A stretch of 5,762 nt of DNA from an uncultured Sphingobium sp. (lineage in GTDB: Bacteria; Pseudomonadota; Alphaproteobacteria; Sphingomonadales; Sphingomonadaceae). A model generated the notes under the pieces. The model saw nothing but the letters and a program-made list of their open reading frames with translations. It searched no databases and was not told the DNA's origin. Where the stretch lies: the NCBI GenBank assembly GCA_913773715.1, contig CAJYHD010000300.1, positions 1-5,762 of the forward strand, given 5' to 3'. The position numbers and the translations under genes were made by a program. Shown here piece by piece: positions 1 through 5,234 of the stretch (the first letter of the stretch is position 1; each line of letters begins with the position of its first letter).

Positions 1-32
1 CACTCTTTCCCTACACGACGCTCTTCCGATCT
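1..32 (+). other. Illumina TruSeq adapter remnant (not genomic)
   Basis: These bases match, without mismatch as far as I recall the sequence, the 3' part of the Illumina TruSeq universal adapter. Positions 13-32 read ACACGACGCTCTTCCGATCT, and the match extends left to base 1. Read in the flgE frame the segment encodes TLSLHDALPI, a peptide known as a translated adapter artefact in draft-genome proteins. It sits at the extreme end of the sequence, directly before flgE codons, as expected from an untrimmed read at a contig edge. It should be masked, and no protein should be translated across it. Confidence 0.97.
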
Positions 33-763
33 TCTATTATACAAAGACAGCTGACAACACATGGGAAGTCGCTGTCTTCAACCACGCAGATGCCTCCTCG
101 ACCACCGGAACGAATTCATCTACGACAGCGCCGTTTCCATATGCTGCTGGTGGAACGGCCGGCAAAGGGCCGTTGATGACAACGACTCTGACGTTTGATG
201 CTACCAGCGGAAAATTGTCGAAAATCGGCACAGCCAACGTTGACACAGTATCGCGCGACGGCATCCTTACGGTCGATTTGACTTCGGGCAATGCGAACGC
301 TGTCAACAAACTGAACGGGTCTAAAATCGCGTTCAACATCAGCGACATTACCCAATATTCGAAAGATTATCTGCCACTTGCCGCAACTGTGGATGGTAAT
401 CCGGCGGAAGTCGTCGATAAGGTCTCCGTCGGCAAAGACGGCACGGTGACAGCCACCTTCACCTCGGGCACCTCGCGCAATCTCTACAAGATCCCGCTCG
501 CCATGGTCGCCGCCCCGGACAATCTGACGGGCGTTTCGGGCAACGCGTATTACGCGGGCGTGGAGTCGGGCACGATCCTGATGGGCTTCGGCGGCAGCGG
601 TGGCCTCGGGACTCTCCAGTCCGGCGCACTGGAAAACTCGACGGTCGATCTGGCGAGCGAACTGACGACGATGATCGAATCGCAGCGCTCCTACACGGCC
701 AATTCCAAGGTCTTCCAGACCGGTTCGGAAATCATGGACGTTCTGGTCAACCTGAAGCGCTAA
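33..763 (+). CDS. flgE: Flagellar hook protein FlgE, 5'-truncated (C-terminal ~242 residues)
   Basis: FlgE is the subunit of the flagellar hook, the extracellular universal joint between rod and filament, exported by the flagellar type III system. The reading frame is open from the adapter junction to the TAA at 761-763, with the first clearly native residues YYTKTADNTW from base 35. The visible part holds the outer hook domain (FlaE/D2-like, about residues 1-100 of the fragment). It ends with the conserved C-terminal rod/hook helix: GALENSTVDLASEL, then SQRSYTANSKVFQTGSEIMD and a final VNLKR. Rhizobial FlgE proteins are about 400 residues, so roughly the first 160 are missing, including the N-terminal helix and true start. 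The loss comes from the contig edge and not from a biological truncation. A TTG at 173 gives an apparent shorter ORF but is mid-domain and not a start. GC is about 51% over 33-420 and about 62% over 421-763 by hand count. Identification is confident from the C-terminal motif and the flgK/flgL neighbours. Confidence 0.95.
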
Positions 764-783
764 CGCCATCGGGGCATGATTTC

Positions 784-806
784 GAGAGGCGCCGGCGGCG
801 CTTCTC
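784..806 (+). other. Strong stem-loop in the flgE-flgK gap
   Basis: Bases 784-793 (GAGAGGCGCC) pair with 797-806 (GGCGCTTCTC) around a 3-base loop. This is a continuous 10-bp stem with one G-U pair (788-802). No T-run follows, so it does not look like a standard intrinsic terminator. It begins 21 bases after the flgE stop and could protect the flgE 3' end, attenuate read-through into flgK, or mark an mRNA processing site. These roles are inferred; only the pairing is seen. Confidence 0.6.
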
Positions 807-818
807 CCTGCGAGGGCG

Positions 819-838
819 CGGCCGCGGATCGGCGGCCG
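819..838 (+). other. Second GC stem-loop upstream of flgK
   Basis: Bases 819-825 (CGGCCGC) pair with 832-838 (GCGGCCG) around the loop GGATCG, giving seven G-C pairs. It follows the hairpin at 784-806, and a small 4-bp stem (CCCT/AGGG, 806-816) lies between them. It ends 34 bases before the flgK start. There is no T-tract. Together these elements make the flgK leader unusually structured. Confidence 0.5.
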
Positions 839-872
839 GCCAACGATCGATTCTCCTTTGCGGACGCCCACC

Positions 873-2327
873 ATGACCCTTTCGTCTGCCATCAACACGG
901 CGACGTCGTCGCTTCAGGCCAGCCAGACTCAAACCGCTCTCGTTTCGCGCAACATCGCAAACGCGAATGTGGCCGGCGCGACGCGCAAATACGCCAATGT
1001 CGTGACCGGCGCGGACGGGCGGCTTGAAATCCGTTCGGTTTCGCAGTCCGGCAATACCGCTCTGTTTCGGAATGTCCTCAACGGCACCTCGGATGTCGCG
1101 AGGTCGGGCGTGGTGGCAGGCGGGCTCGACCGCCTCAACGAGGTGATCGGCGATACCGATGCGAAAGGCTCGCCAGCGGCGAAAGTGTCCGCCCTCGCAG
1201 ACGCGCTGGTAAGCTACAGCAAGGCGCCCGCCAATGGAGAAGTCGGCCGGGCGGCGATCGCCGCCGCACAAGCTCTCGCCACGTCGCTGAACGTCGCAAG
1301 CGATACCGTTGATCAGATCCGGCAGGATGCCGACGACGAACTGGGGCAAGCCGCCAGTGATATGCGCAGCATTCTCAGCCAGATCCAGGATCTGAACCAA
1401 CGGATCACGGCTGGCACCGTCGCCAACCGGGACGTCACGGACGAGGTGGATCAGCGCGATCAGCAGATCCAGAAACTATCCGAATATGTCGGCATCAACG
1501 TTCAGTCGCGTGGCGACAATGACGTGGTGATCTATACCGACAGCGGTGTGACACTGTTCGATCGTGTGGCGCGTAGCGTGGATTTCACGGCCACCCCGTC
1601 GCTCAAGCCAGGGCAGGCCGGTGGCGCTTTCCGTATCGACGGAACGGTCGTCACCGGAGCCAACTCCTTCATGCCCGTCACGAGCGGCAAGATCGCCGGC
1701 TTGATCGAACTGCGGGACAAGGTGGCGCCGCAGTTCCAGACGCAGCTTGACGCCATTGCCAACAACCTGATCGATGTCTTCTCCGAAACCGGCGGAGCGC
1801 AGGGCCTCTTTCAGGACGCCAGCGCGACCGTCACCGGTGTTGCTGCCACAGGGACGACGCCCGCCAGCGCGAGTTCATCGCTCGCAGGGGCGGCGGGACG
1901 GATCAAGGTCGCCGCCAGCGTCCTCGGAGACCCGACCCTTCTGCGCGACGGCGGGATCAGCGGCGGCGCCAAGTACAATACCGACACCGCTGCAACGGGC
2001 TATACGACGCGTCTCACCAATCTGGTGACCAGCATTCGAACCGCTCGCGCCTACAGTGCGGATGGTGCCGATGCCACCGGAACGATCGCCAATTTCGCGG
2101 GCTCGTCGATGAGCTGGCTGCAGGGCACGCGCTCGACGACGCTGGCAACCAACCAGTATCAGCAGACGCTTCTCGATAAGACCCAGACGACGCTTTCGAA
2201 CGAAACAGGCATCGACCTGAACACCGAGCTGACACGGCTTCTCGATCTCCAGCGTTCGTTTCAGGCCTCGTCCAAGATCATCACCACGGTGGACCAGATG
2301 ATGGCCGCCCTTCTGCAAGCCATCTGA
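873..2327 (+). CDS. flgK: Flagellar hook-associated protein 1 FlgK
   Basis: FlgK (HAP1) is the first junction protein between hook and filament, exported through the flagellar secretion channel and placed on the hook tip. The product is 484 residues, normal for rhizobial FlgK and shorter than the roughly 550 of enterics. The N-terminal helix ends in VSRNIANANVAGATRKY (24-40), where most rod/hook proteins have NTPGYxR. A helical segment (about 140-205) contains LNQRI and DQRDQQIQKLSEYVGINV, the typical FlgK D1 pattern. SGKIAGLIELRD (271-282) and QLDAIANNLI (291-300) are also family-like. The C-terminal helix LTRLLDLQRSFQASSKI (453-469) is the conserved hook-type terminus. I chose ATG 873 because MTLSSAINTA matches rhizobial FlgK N-termini. 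An in-frame TTG at 858 would add five residues. Neither start has a clear Shine-Dalgarno; the leader is instead pyrimidine-rich (TTCTCCTTT, 851-859). It lies 109 bases after flgE and 14 bases before flgL. Confidence 0.93.
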   Translation: MTLSSAINTATSSLQASQTQTALVSRNIANANVAGATRKYANVVTGADGRLEIRSVSQSGNTALFRNVLNGTSDVARSGVVAGGLDRLNEVIGDTDAKGSPAAKVSALADALVSYSKAPANGEVGRAAIAAAQALATSLNVASDTVDQIRQDADDELGQAASDMRSILSQIQDLNQRITAGTVANRDVTDEVDQRDQQIQKLSEYVGINVQSRGDNDVVIYTDSGVTLFDRVARSVDFTATPSLKPGQAGGAFRIDGTVVTGANSFMPVTSGKIAGLIELRDKVAPQFQTQLDAIANNLIDVFSETGGAQGLFQDASATVTGVAATGTTPASASSSLAGAAGRIKVAASVLGDPTLLRDGGISGGAKYNTDTAATGYTTRLTNLVTSIRTARAYSADGADATGTIANFAGSSMSWLQGTRSTTLATNQYQQTLLDKTQTTLSNETGIDLNTELTRLLDLQRSFQASSKIITTVDQMMAALLQAI

Positions 2328-2341
2328 GGACGCTCGGCGCC

Positions 2342-3451
2342 ATGTCGATTTCCAGCCTGACCTTAAGCAACTTCTCGCGCAGCACCATCCAGCGCGTGCA
2401 GACCCAACTCGCCGATGCGCAGAAGGAGTTCAACACCGGACGCCACGCCGATGTGGGTCGCACGCTCGGCCGCGTCACGGGAAACGCGATCTCCTACCAT
2501 TCGCAGGAGGACACGTTCCAAAGCATGTTGGACTCCAACAAATTGATCACCAGCCGCTTTCAGCTGATGGACAATTCGTTGACGTCGATCCGCAACGCGT
2601 CCGACGACTATTCCAAGGCGCTGATCAACGGCACGGCCACGGGAACGGGCACGGCCGCTCTCATACAAAGCGCGCAGCAGGGCCTTCAGCAGGTTCTGGG
2701 CGCGGTCAATGTCAGCAGCGGCGGCGAATATCTGTTCGGCGGCACGCACGCCAACACCCAGCCGGTGAAAAGCGACAGCGCGACCTTGACCACTTTGTCG
2801 GGCAGCATCCAGTCGAAATTCCTTGATGCACTCGGCATCACGGACGTTTCCCAAGCGACTGCAGACCAGGTGAATGCCTATTTCAGCGATGCCGGCTATA
2901 CGAAATCAGGCTCCGCGACGGCTCGCAGCTTTTCGGTCGATTTCTTCGGCACCCCGGCTGTGCCGGCCAATGGCGCGACGCCGGCCGTTGCGGCTGTTCC
3001 CGGTATCTGGGACGGCATCGCCGATTCCGGCGGCGCGGTCTCGTCCGCCTATATCTCGCGCTCCGAGCAGATCGACACGTCGGTCAACGTCAATACGCCG
3101 GCCTTCAAGAATACGGTCGCGGCCTATGCGATGATCGGCGCGCTGGGCGTGGACAAGATGGGCGATAGCGCCCGCCAAGCCCTGACAACGGCGGCGCAGG
3201 TGAAGCTGAAGTCGGGTCAGGACGGCATCGTCAAGGTTCAGTCGGACCTCGGCGTTCGGCAGAACCGCGTCGATGCCGCCAATACGCTGCTGACGAAGCA
3301 GAAGGATTTGGTGGCCGCCGCGTATGACCGCCTCGAAGGCGTCGATCAGACCGAAGCCGGATTGCTGATCAACCAACTGAAGACGCAGCTCGACGCGACC
3401 TTCGCCGTCACCGGCAAGCTGCAGAATCTCAGCCTTCTCAACTATCTCTGA
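2342..3451 (+). CDS. flgL: Flagellar hook-associated protein 3 FlgL
   Basis: FlgL (HAP3) is the second hook-filament junction protein, linking FlgK to the first flagellin subunits outside the cell. The product is 369 residues. Its N-terminus is flagellin-like: SSLTLSNFSRSTIQRVQTQL (4-23), then a helix with NTGRHADVGRTLGR (31-44), RFQLMDNSL and the SSGGEYLFGGTHANTQPV segment (125-142) typical of FlgL. The C-terminal helices (about 275-369) include DLGVRQNRVDAANTLL and end in LSLLNYL, matching the flagellin C-terminal domain. Between them is a variable outer region with a two-unit Ala/Pro-rich repeat at residues 204-221. GAGGA at 2326-2330, overlapping the flgK stop, serves as ribosome binding site 11 bases before the ATG, which suggests coupling to flgK. 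It could be confused with a short flagellin, but the position after flgK and the GGEYLFGG motif favour FlgL. Confidence 0.93.
   Translation: MSISSLTLSNFSRSTIQRVQTQLADAQKEFNTGRHADVGRTLGRVTGNAISYHSQEDTFQSMLDSNKLITSRFQLMDNSLTSIRNASDDYSKALINGTATGTGTAALIQSAQQGLQQVLGAVNVSSGGEYLFGGTHANTQPVKSDSATLTTLSGSIQSKFLDALGITDVSQATADQVNAYFSDAGYTKSGSATARSFSVDFFGTPAVPANGATPAVAAVPGIWDGIADSGGAVSSAYISRSEQIDTSVNVNTPAFKNTVAAYAMIGALGVDKMGDSARQALTTAAQVKLKSGQDGIVKVQSDLGVRQNRVDAANTLLTKQKDLVAAAYDRLEGVDQTEAGLLINQLKTQLDATFAVTGKLQNLSLLNYL
2951..3004 (+). repeat. Imperfect 27-base tandem duplication within flgL
   Basis: Two adjacent 27-base units, 2951-2977 and 2978-3004, encode TPAVPANGA and TPAVAAVPG. They are related but diverged in both DNA and protein. 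They lie in the variable outer domain of FlgL, where flagellar proteins tolerate insertions. An old slippage duplication is a reasonable inference. Confidence 0.5.
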
Positions 3452-3475
3452 TCCGGCCTCGCCGCCGAACCCGAC

Positions 3476-3502
3476 CAAAGGGCATGAATGCCCGCCGCTT
3501 TG
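3476..3502 (+). other. Hairpin directly upstream of the flaF ribosome binding site
   Basis: Bases 3480-3484 (GGGCA) pair with 3489-3493 (TGCCC) around the tetraloop TGAA. After an internal bulge, CAAA (3476-3479) can pair with TTTG (3499-3502), touching the first base of the GAGGA ribosome binding site at 3502-3506. It lies in the 61-base flgL-flaF spacer. It could modulate flaF translation, but this is inferred from position only. Confidence 0.4.
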
Positions 3503-3506
3503 AGGA
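3502..3506 (+). promoter_or_regulatory. Ribosome binding site of flaF (decides the start)
   Basis: GAGGA at 3502-3506 is 6 bases before the ATG at 3513, which is good spacing. The upstream in-frame ATG at 3507 directly abuts it and could not be used with this site. The flaF start is therefore placed at 3513, giving the N-terminus MYQFSYAEV that is usual for rhizobial FlaF. Confidence 0.8.
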
Positions 3507-3512
3507 ATGGGA

Positions 3513-3863
3513 ATGTATCAATTCTCCTATGCCGAGGTTACGCAGGACAGCTCGGCAACGGCCCGCGAGCGCGAGCGCGAGGCGCTGGATCGCATGGTCG
3601 ATGCGCTGAAGCACGCCGAGGCCGCGGGCCCGCGTTCGCGCGAAGCGATCGACGCCATCTACCTGACGCGCAATCTCTGGTCGGTGCTGGTGGAAGACCT
3701 CGCGACGCCCGGCAATGCGCTGCCGGACGAACTTCGCGCCAGCCTCATCTCGATCGGGCTCTGGATCATGCGCGAAGCCGAGGCGATCCGGCTCGGCCAG
3801 CGCGAGAGCTTCTCGACCATGATCGAGGTCACCACCATGATCCGCGACGGGTTGGGAGAATAA
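3513..3863 (+). CDS. flaF: Flagellar biosynthesis regulator FlaF
   Basis: FlaF is a small cytoplasmic alphaproteobacterial protein that promotes flagellin synthesis or secretion and acts in opposition to FlbT, as established in Caulobacter. The product is 116 residues, the usual family length. Family patterns are MYQFSYAEV (1-9), AREREREALDR (17-27), the core LTRNLWSVLVEDLATPGNAL (51-70), LRASLISIGLWIMRE (74-88) and the ending MIRDGLGE. The protein is all-helical by eye, with no signal peptide or membrane segment. An apparent start at 3507 adds only Met-Gly and is rejected because it leaves no spacing to the GAGGA site. It stops 2 bases before flbT, so the pair is probably translationally coupled. 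The position after flgL fits the Hyphomicrobiales arrangement. Confidence 0.93.
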   Translation: MYQFSYAEVTQDSSATAREREREALDRMVDALKHAEAAGPRSREAIDAIYLTRNLWSVLVEDLATPGNALPDELRASLISIGLWIMREAEAIRLGQRESFSTMIEVTTMIRDGLGE

Positions 3864-3865
3864 GG

Positions 3866-4333
3866 ATGTCGACACTTCGCATCACCCTGCGCGCGGGCGA
3901 GCGCATCTTCGTCAATGGCGCGGTCATGCGCGTCGATCGCAAGACCCATCTGGAATTCATGAACGACGTGACCTTCCTTCTGGAAAGCCACGTGATGCAG
4001 GCCGAAGACGCGACAACGCCGATCCGCCAGCTCTACTTCGTGGTCCAGCTCATGCTGATCGATCCCGCGACGGCGAGCGAAACGCGCGTTCTCTTCGAGC
4101 GCAGCTTCCCCGCCCTTATGGCCGCCTTCTCCTCGGCAGCCGTGCGCTCCGGGCTGCAGGACGTCGCCGAGCTGATCGAACGCGACCGCGTCTTCGAGGC
4201 GCTGAAGCGCCTGCGGGCGATCATTCCGCTGGAAGACGCCATTCTCGCGGCAGCGGCCACCGTAGACGCACCTGCCCATATGGGCTCTGTTTCCTTGCCG
4301 GAGCGTGCTCCGGTTGCTGTTGGAGCTCGCTGA
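3866..4333 (+). CDS. flbT: Flagellum biosynthesis repressor FlbT
   Basis: FlbT is a cytoplasmic post-transcriptional regulator. In Caulobacter it acts on the 5' untranslated region of flagellin mRNA and destabilises it until the hook is complete. The product is 155 residues. Conserved features are LRITLRAGERIFVNGAVMRV (4-23), the helix FLLESHVMQAEDATTPIRQL (37-56), YFVVQLMLIDP (57-67) and ELIERDRVFEALKRLRAIIP (102-121). The last 25 or so residues (SLPERAPVAVGAR end) are low in conservation. The frame is open further upstream to an ATG at 3488, which would fuse 126 residues of out-of-frame flaF sequence. ATG 3866 is correct, with GGGAG at 3854-3858 seven bases upstream. The flaF stop is 2 bases before this start, and flgD starts 2 bases after this stop. 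Confidence 0.94.
   Translation: MSTLRITLRAGERIFVNGAVMRVDRKTHLEFMNDVTFLLESHVMQAEDATTPIRQLYFVVQLMLIDPATASETRVLFERSFPALMAAFSSAAVRSGLQDVAELIERDRVFEALKRLRAIIPLEDAILAAAATVDAPAHMGSVSLPERAPVAVGAR
4274..4285. repeat. 12-base perfect palindrome near the flbT 3' end
   Basis: GCCCATATGGGC reads identically on both strands. It lies in the poorly conserved tail of flbT, 12 bases before the stem-loop at 4298-4313. It could be chance in GC-rich DNA. No known operator is recognised. Confidence 0.4.
4298..4313 (+). other. Stem-loop at the flbT 3' end, upstream of flgD
   Basis: CCGGAGC (4298-4304) and GCTCCGG (4307-4313) are perfect 7-base inverted repeats separated by GT. This forms at least six base pairs with a 4-base loop. 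It lies inside the flbT coding sequence (around PERAPV) and ends 8 bases before the flgD ribosome binding site GGAG (4322-4325). With no T-run it is not a typical terminator. An effect on flgD expression is possible but inferred. Confidence 0.45.
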
Positions 4334-4335
4334 TC

Positions 4336-4758
4336 ATGGCCGTTTCCGGCGTTTCGACCCAGAATCAGACCACCAATGTCGGCGCTTCGACCGGCACGTC
4401 CTCGTCTACGGCCAGCGAGCTGAAGACGGGCCTCGATTACAACGCCTTCCTGCAGCTTCTCGTCACACAGATGAAGAACCAGGACCCGTTGAACCCGACC
4501 GATCCGACCCAGCAGATGAGCCAGCTCGCCTCGTTCTCCAACGTGGAACAGTCGATCAAGCTGAACCAGAAGCTGGAGGCGATGACGACGCTGAACGCGC
4601 TCACCAACGCCAACTCGCTGATCGGCCGCACGATCACCAATGGCGACCAGACGCTGAGCGGCGTGGTGAAGTCCGTGCAGGTCACCAGCGACGGCACGGT
4701 GGCGACGCTCTCTTCGGGCAAGACCATGACGCTCGGCAACGGCGTGAAGGTCGAGTAG
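4336..4758 (+). CDS. flgD: Flagellar hook assembly scaffold protein FlgD (short form)
   Basis: FlgD is the transient cap at the growing hook tip, needed for FlgE polymerisation, and is later replaced by FlgK. The product is 140 residues. The first 30 residues are Ser/Thr-rich and flexible, as is common in proteins exported by the flagellar system. The diagnostic FlgD core follows: YNAFLQLLVTQMKNQDPLNP (35-54), then TDPTQQMSQLASFSNVEQ (55-72), then NSLIGRTI (93-100). Only about 40 residues of beta-rich, Tudor-like sequence follow, so the large C-terminal Ig-like domain of enteric FlgD (over 220 residues) is absent. Short FlgD is usual in rhizobia, so this is not read as a truncation. GGAG at 4322-4325 lies 10 bases upstream. 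The gene is 2 bases from both flbT and fliQ. Confidence 0.93.
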   Translation: MAVSGVSTQNQTTNVGASTGTSSSTASELKTGLDYNAFLQLLVTQMKNQDPLNPTDPTQQMSQLASFSNVEQSIKLNQKLEAMTTLNALTNANSLIGRTITNGDQTLSGVVKSVQVTSDGTVATLSSGKTMTLGNGVKVE

Positions 4759-4760
4759 CC

Positions 4761-5027
4761 ATGAACGAGGCCGATGCCATCGACATCGTTCAGCACGCGA
4801 TCTGGACGGTGGTTCTCGCCTGCGGTCCGGCCGTGGCCGGCGCCATGCTGGTCGGCATTCTGATCGCGCTGTTCCAGGCGCTGACGCAGATTCAGGAGGT
4901 CACGCTGACCTTCGTGCCGAAGATCCTGGCCATCTTCGTCATCATCGCACTGACGGCTTCCTTCACCGGCGCGCAGGTCTATGCCTTCACGCAGGAAAGC
5001 TATTCCCGCATCGAACACGGGTTCTGA
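4761..5027 (+). CDS. fliQ: Flagellar type III export protein FliQ
   Basis: FliQ is a small inner-membrane subunit of the FliPQR export gate at the base of the flagellum. The product is 88 residues, the standard family length. Two hydrophobic helices are visible, about 15-39 and 52-73. The family motif is spread over CGPAVAGAMLVGILIALFQA (21-40) and LTQIQEVTLTFVPK (41-54). The frame is open upstream to a TTG at 4305, but that would read through flgD out of frame. ATG 4761, giving MNEADAIDIVQHAIW, matches the family N-terminus and sits 2 bases after the flgD stop. A purine stretch GAAGG at 4746-4750 lies 10 bases upstream. fliQ is the last gene before an intrinsic terminator. Confidence 0.95.
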   Translation: MNEADAIDIVQHAIWTVVLACGPAVAGAMLVGILIALFQALTQIQEVTLTFVPKILAIFVIIALTASFTGAQVYAFTQESYSRIEHGF

Positions 5028-5054
5028 GCTTTCTCGTATCTTGATTTGATCGAG

Positions 5055-5086
5055 ACGCCCGTCGGTTCGCTCCGGCGGGCGTTTTT
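5055..5086 (+). terminator. Rho-independent terminator after fliQ
   Basis: ACGCCCGTCGG (5055-5065) pairs with CCGGCGGGCGT (5072-5082) through 11 consecutive pairs with one G-U (5062-5075). The loop is TTCGCT, and the T-run spans 5082-5086. It starts 27 bases after the fliQ stop. There is no matching A-run on the left side, so it should work on plus-strand transcripts only. It predicts that much of the flgE-to-fliQ transcript ends here and that flhA has its own promoter or depends on read-through. Confidence 0.88.
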
Positions 5087-5234
5087 GCTTGCGATATGGT
5101 CCGCATCGCGCCAGCCCGGCACCAGTGAGCCCTGAAATAAAGCGTTAAGGATTATGCCGCGACCCGACCGTCGCGGGATCTGTGCCGAGCCGGGCTCCGT
5201 TTGCCCGCGCGCCGTTTTTCGGGGAATGCGCCGT
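5087..5234 (+). promoter_or_regulatory. Probable flhA promoter and leader region
   Basis: This is the rest of the 207-base fliQ-flhA gap downstream of the terminator. It holds an AT-richer patch, GAAATAAAGCGTTAAGG (5134-5150). That contains TTAA with a weak GAAA half 7 bases upstream, only a partial match to the alphaproteobacterial CtrA site TTAA-N7-TTAA. A stem-loop follows: CCGCGAC (5157-5163) pairs with GTCGCGG (5170-5176), loop CCGACC. I cannot identify a convincing -35/-10 pair. That a promoter lies here is inferred from the upstream terminator and the long gap. Confidence 0.4.
5221..5225 (+). promoter_or_regulatory. Ribosome binding site of flhA
   Basis: GGGGA at 5221-5225 is 9 bases before ATG 5235. 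An in-frame ATG at 5226 directly abuts this site and would add Met-Arg-Arg, so 5235 is preferred. Confidence 0.7.

Noticed and set aside
173..175. TTG as the start of a short FlgE-like gene
   Set aside because: The frame is open upstream to the adapter and encodes hook-domain sequence (YYTKTADNTW), so the codon is internal to a truncated gene.
817..826. CGCGGCCGCG palindrome containing a NotI site, considered as a cloning scar
   Set aside because: It is embedded in native GC-rich intergenic sequence and forms part of a longer stem-loop; no vector sequence flanks it.
858..872. TTG 858 as the flgK start
   Set aside because: It would add MRTPT before the family-typical MTLSSA start, and there is no ribosome binding site to favour it.
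116..898. Long minus-strand ORF overlapping flgE and the flgE-flgK gap
   Set aside because: It is antisense to the well-supported flgE, has Arg/Ala/Gly-rich composition typical of GC-rich shadow frames, and no recognisable domain.
747..1400. Minus-strand ORF of 217 codons over flgK
   Set aside because: It lies opposite conserved FlgK coding sequence, shows no family motif, and ends in an Arg-rich run typical of shadow frames.
2363..2854. Minus-strand ORF opposite flgL
   Set aside because: Antisense to FlgL, with no motif and no plausible independent context. The same applies to the minus-strand frames at 2906-3478, 3438-3875 and 3659-4279.
3488..3865. N-terminal extension of FlbT from ATG 3488, possibly a fusion protein
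   Set aside because: It overlaps nearly all of flaF in another frame. FlbT starts at 3866 with a proper binding site and normal length.
4305..4760. N-terminal extension of FliQ from TTG 4305
   Set aside because: It reads through flgD out of frame. FliQ from 4761 has exactly the standard 88 residues.
5212..5222. CCG-TTTTT-CGG before flhA as a second terminator
   Set aside because: The stem is only 3 bp and the T-run is in the loop instead of after the stem, so it does not fit terminator structure.
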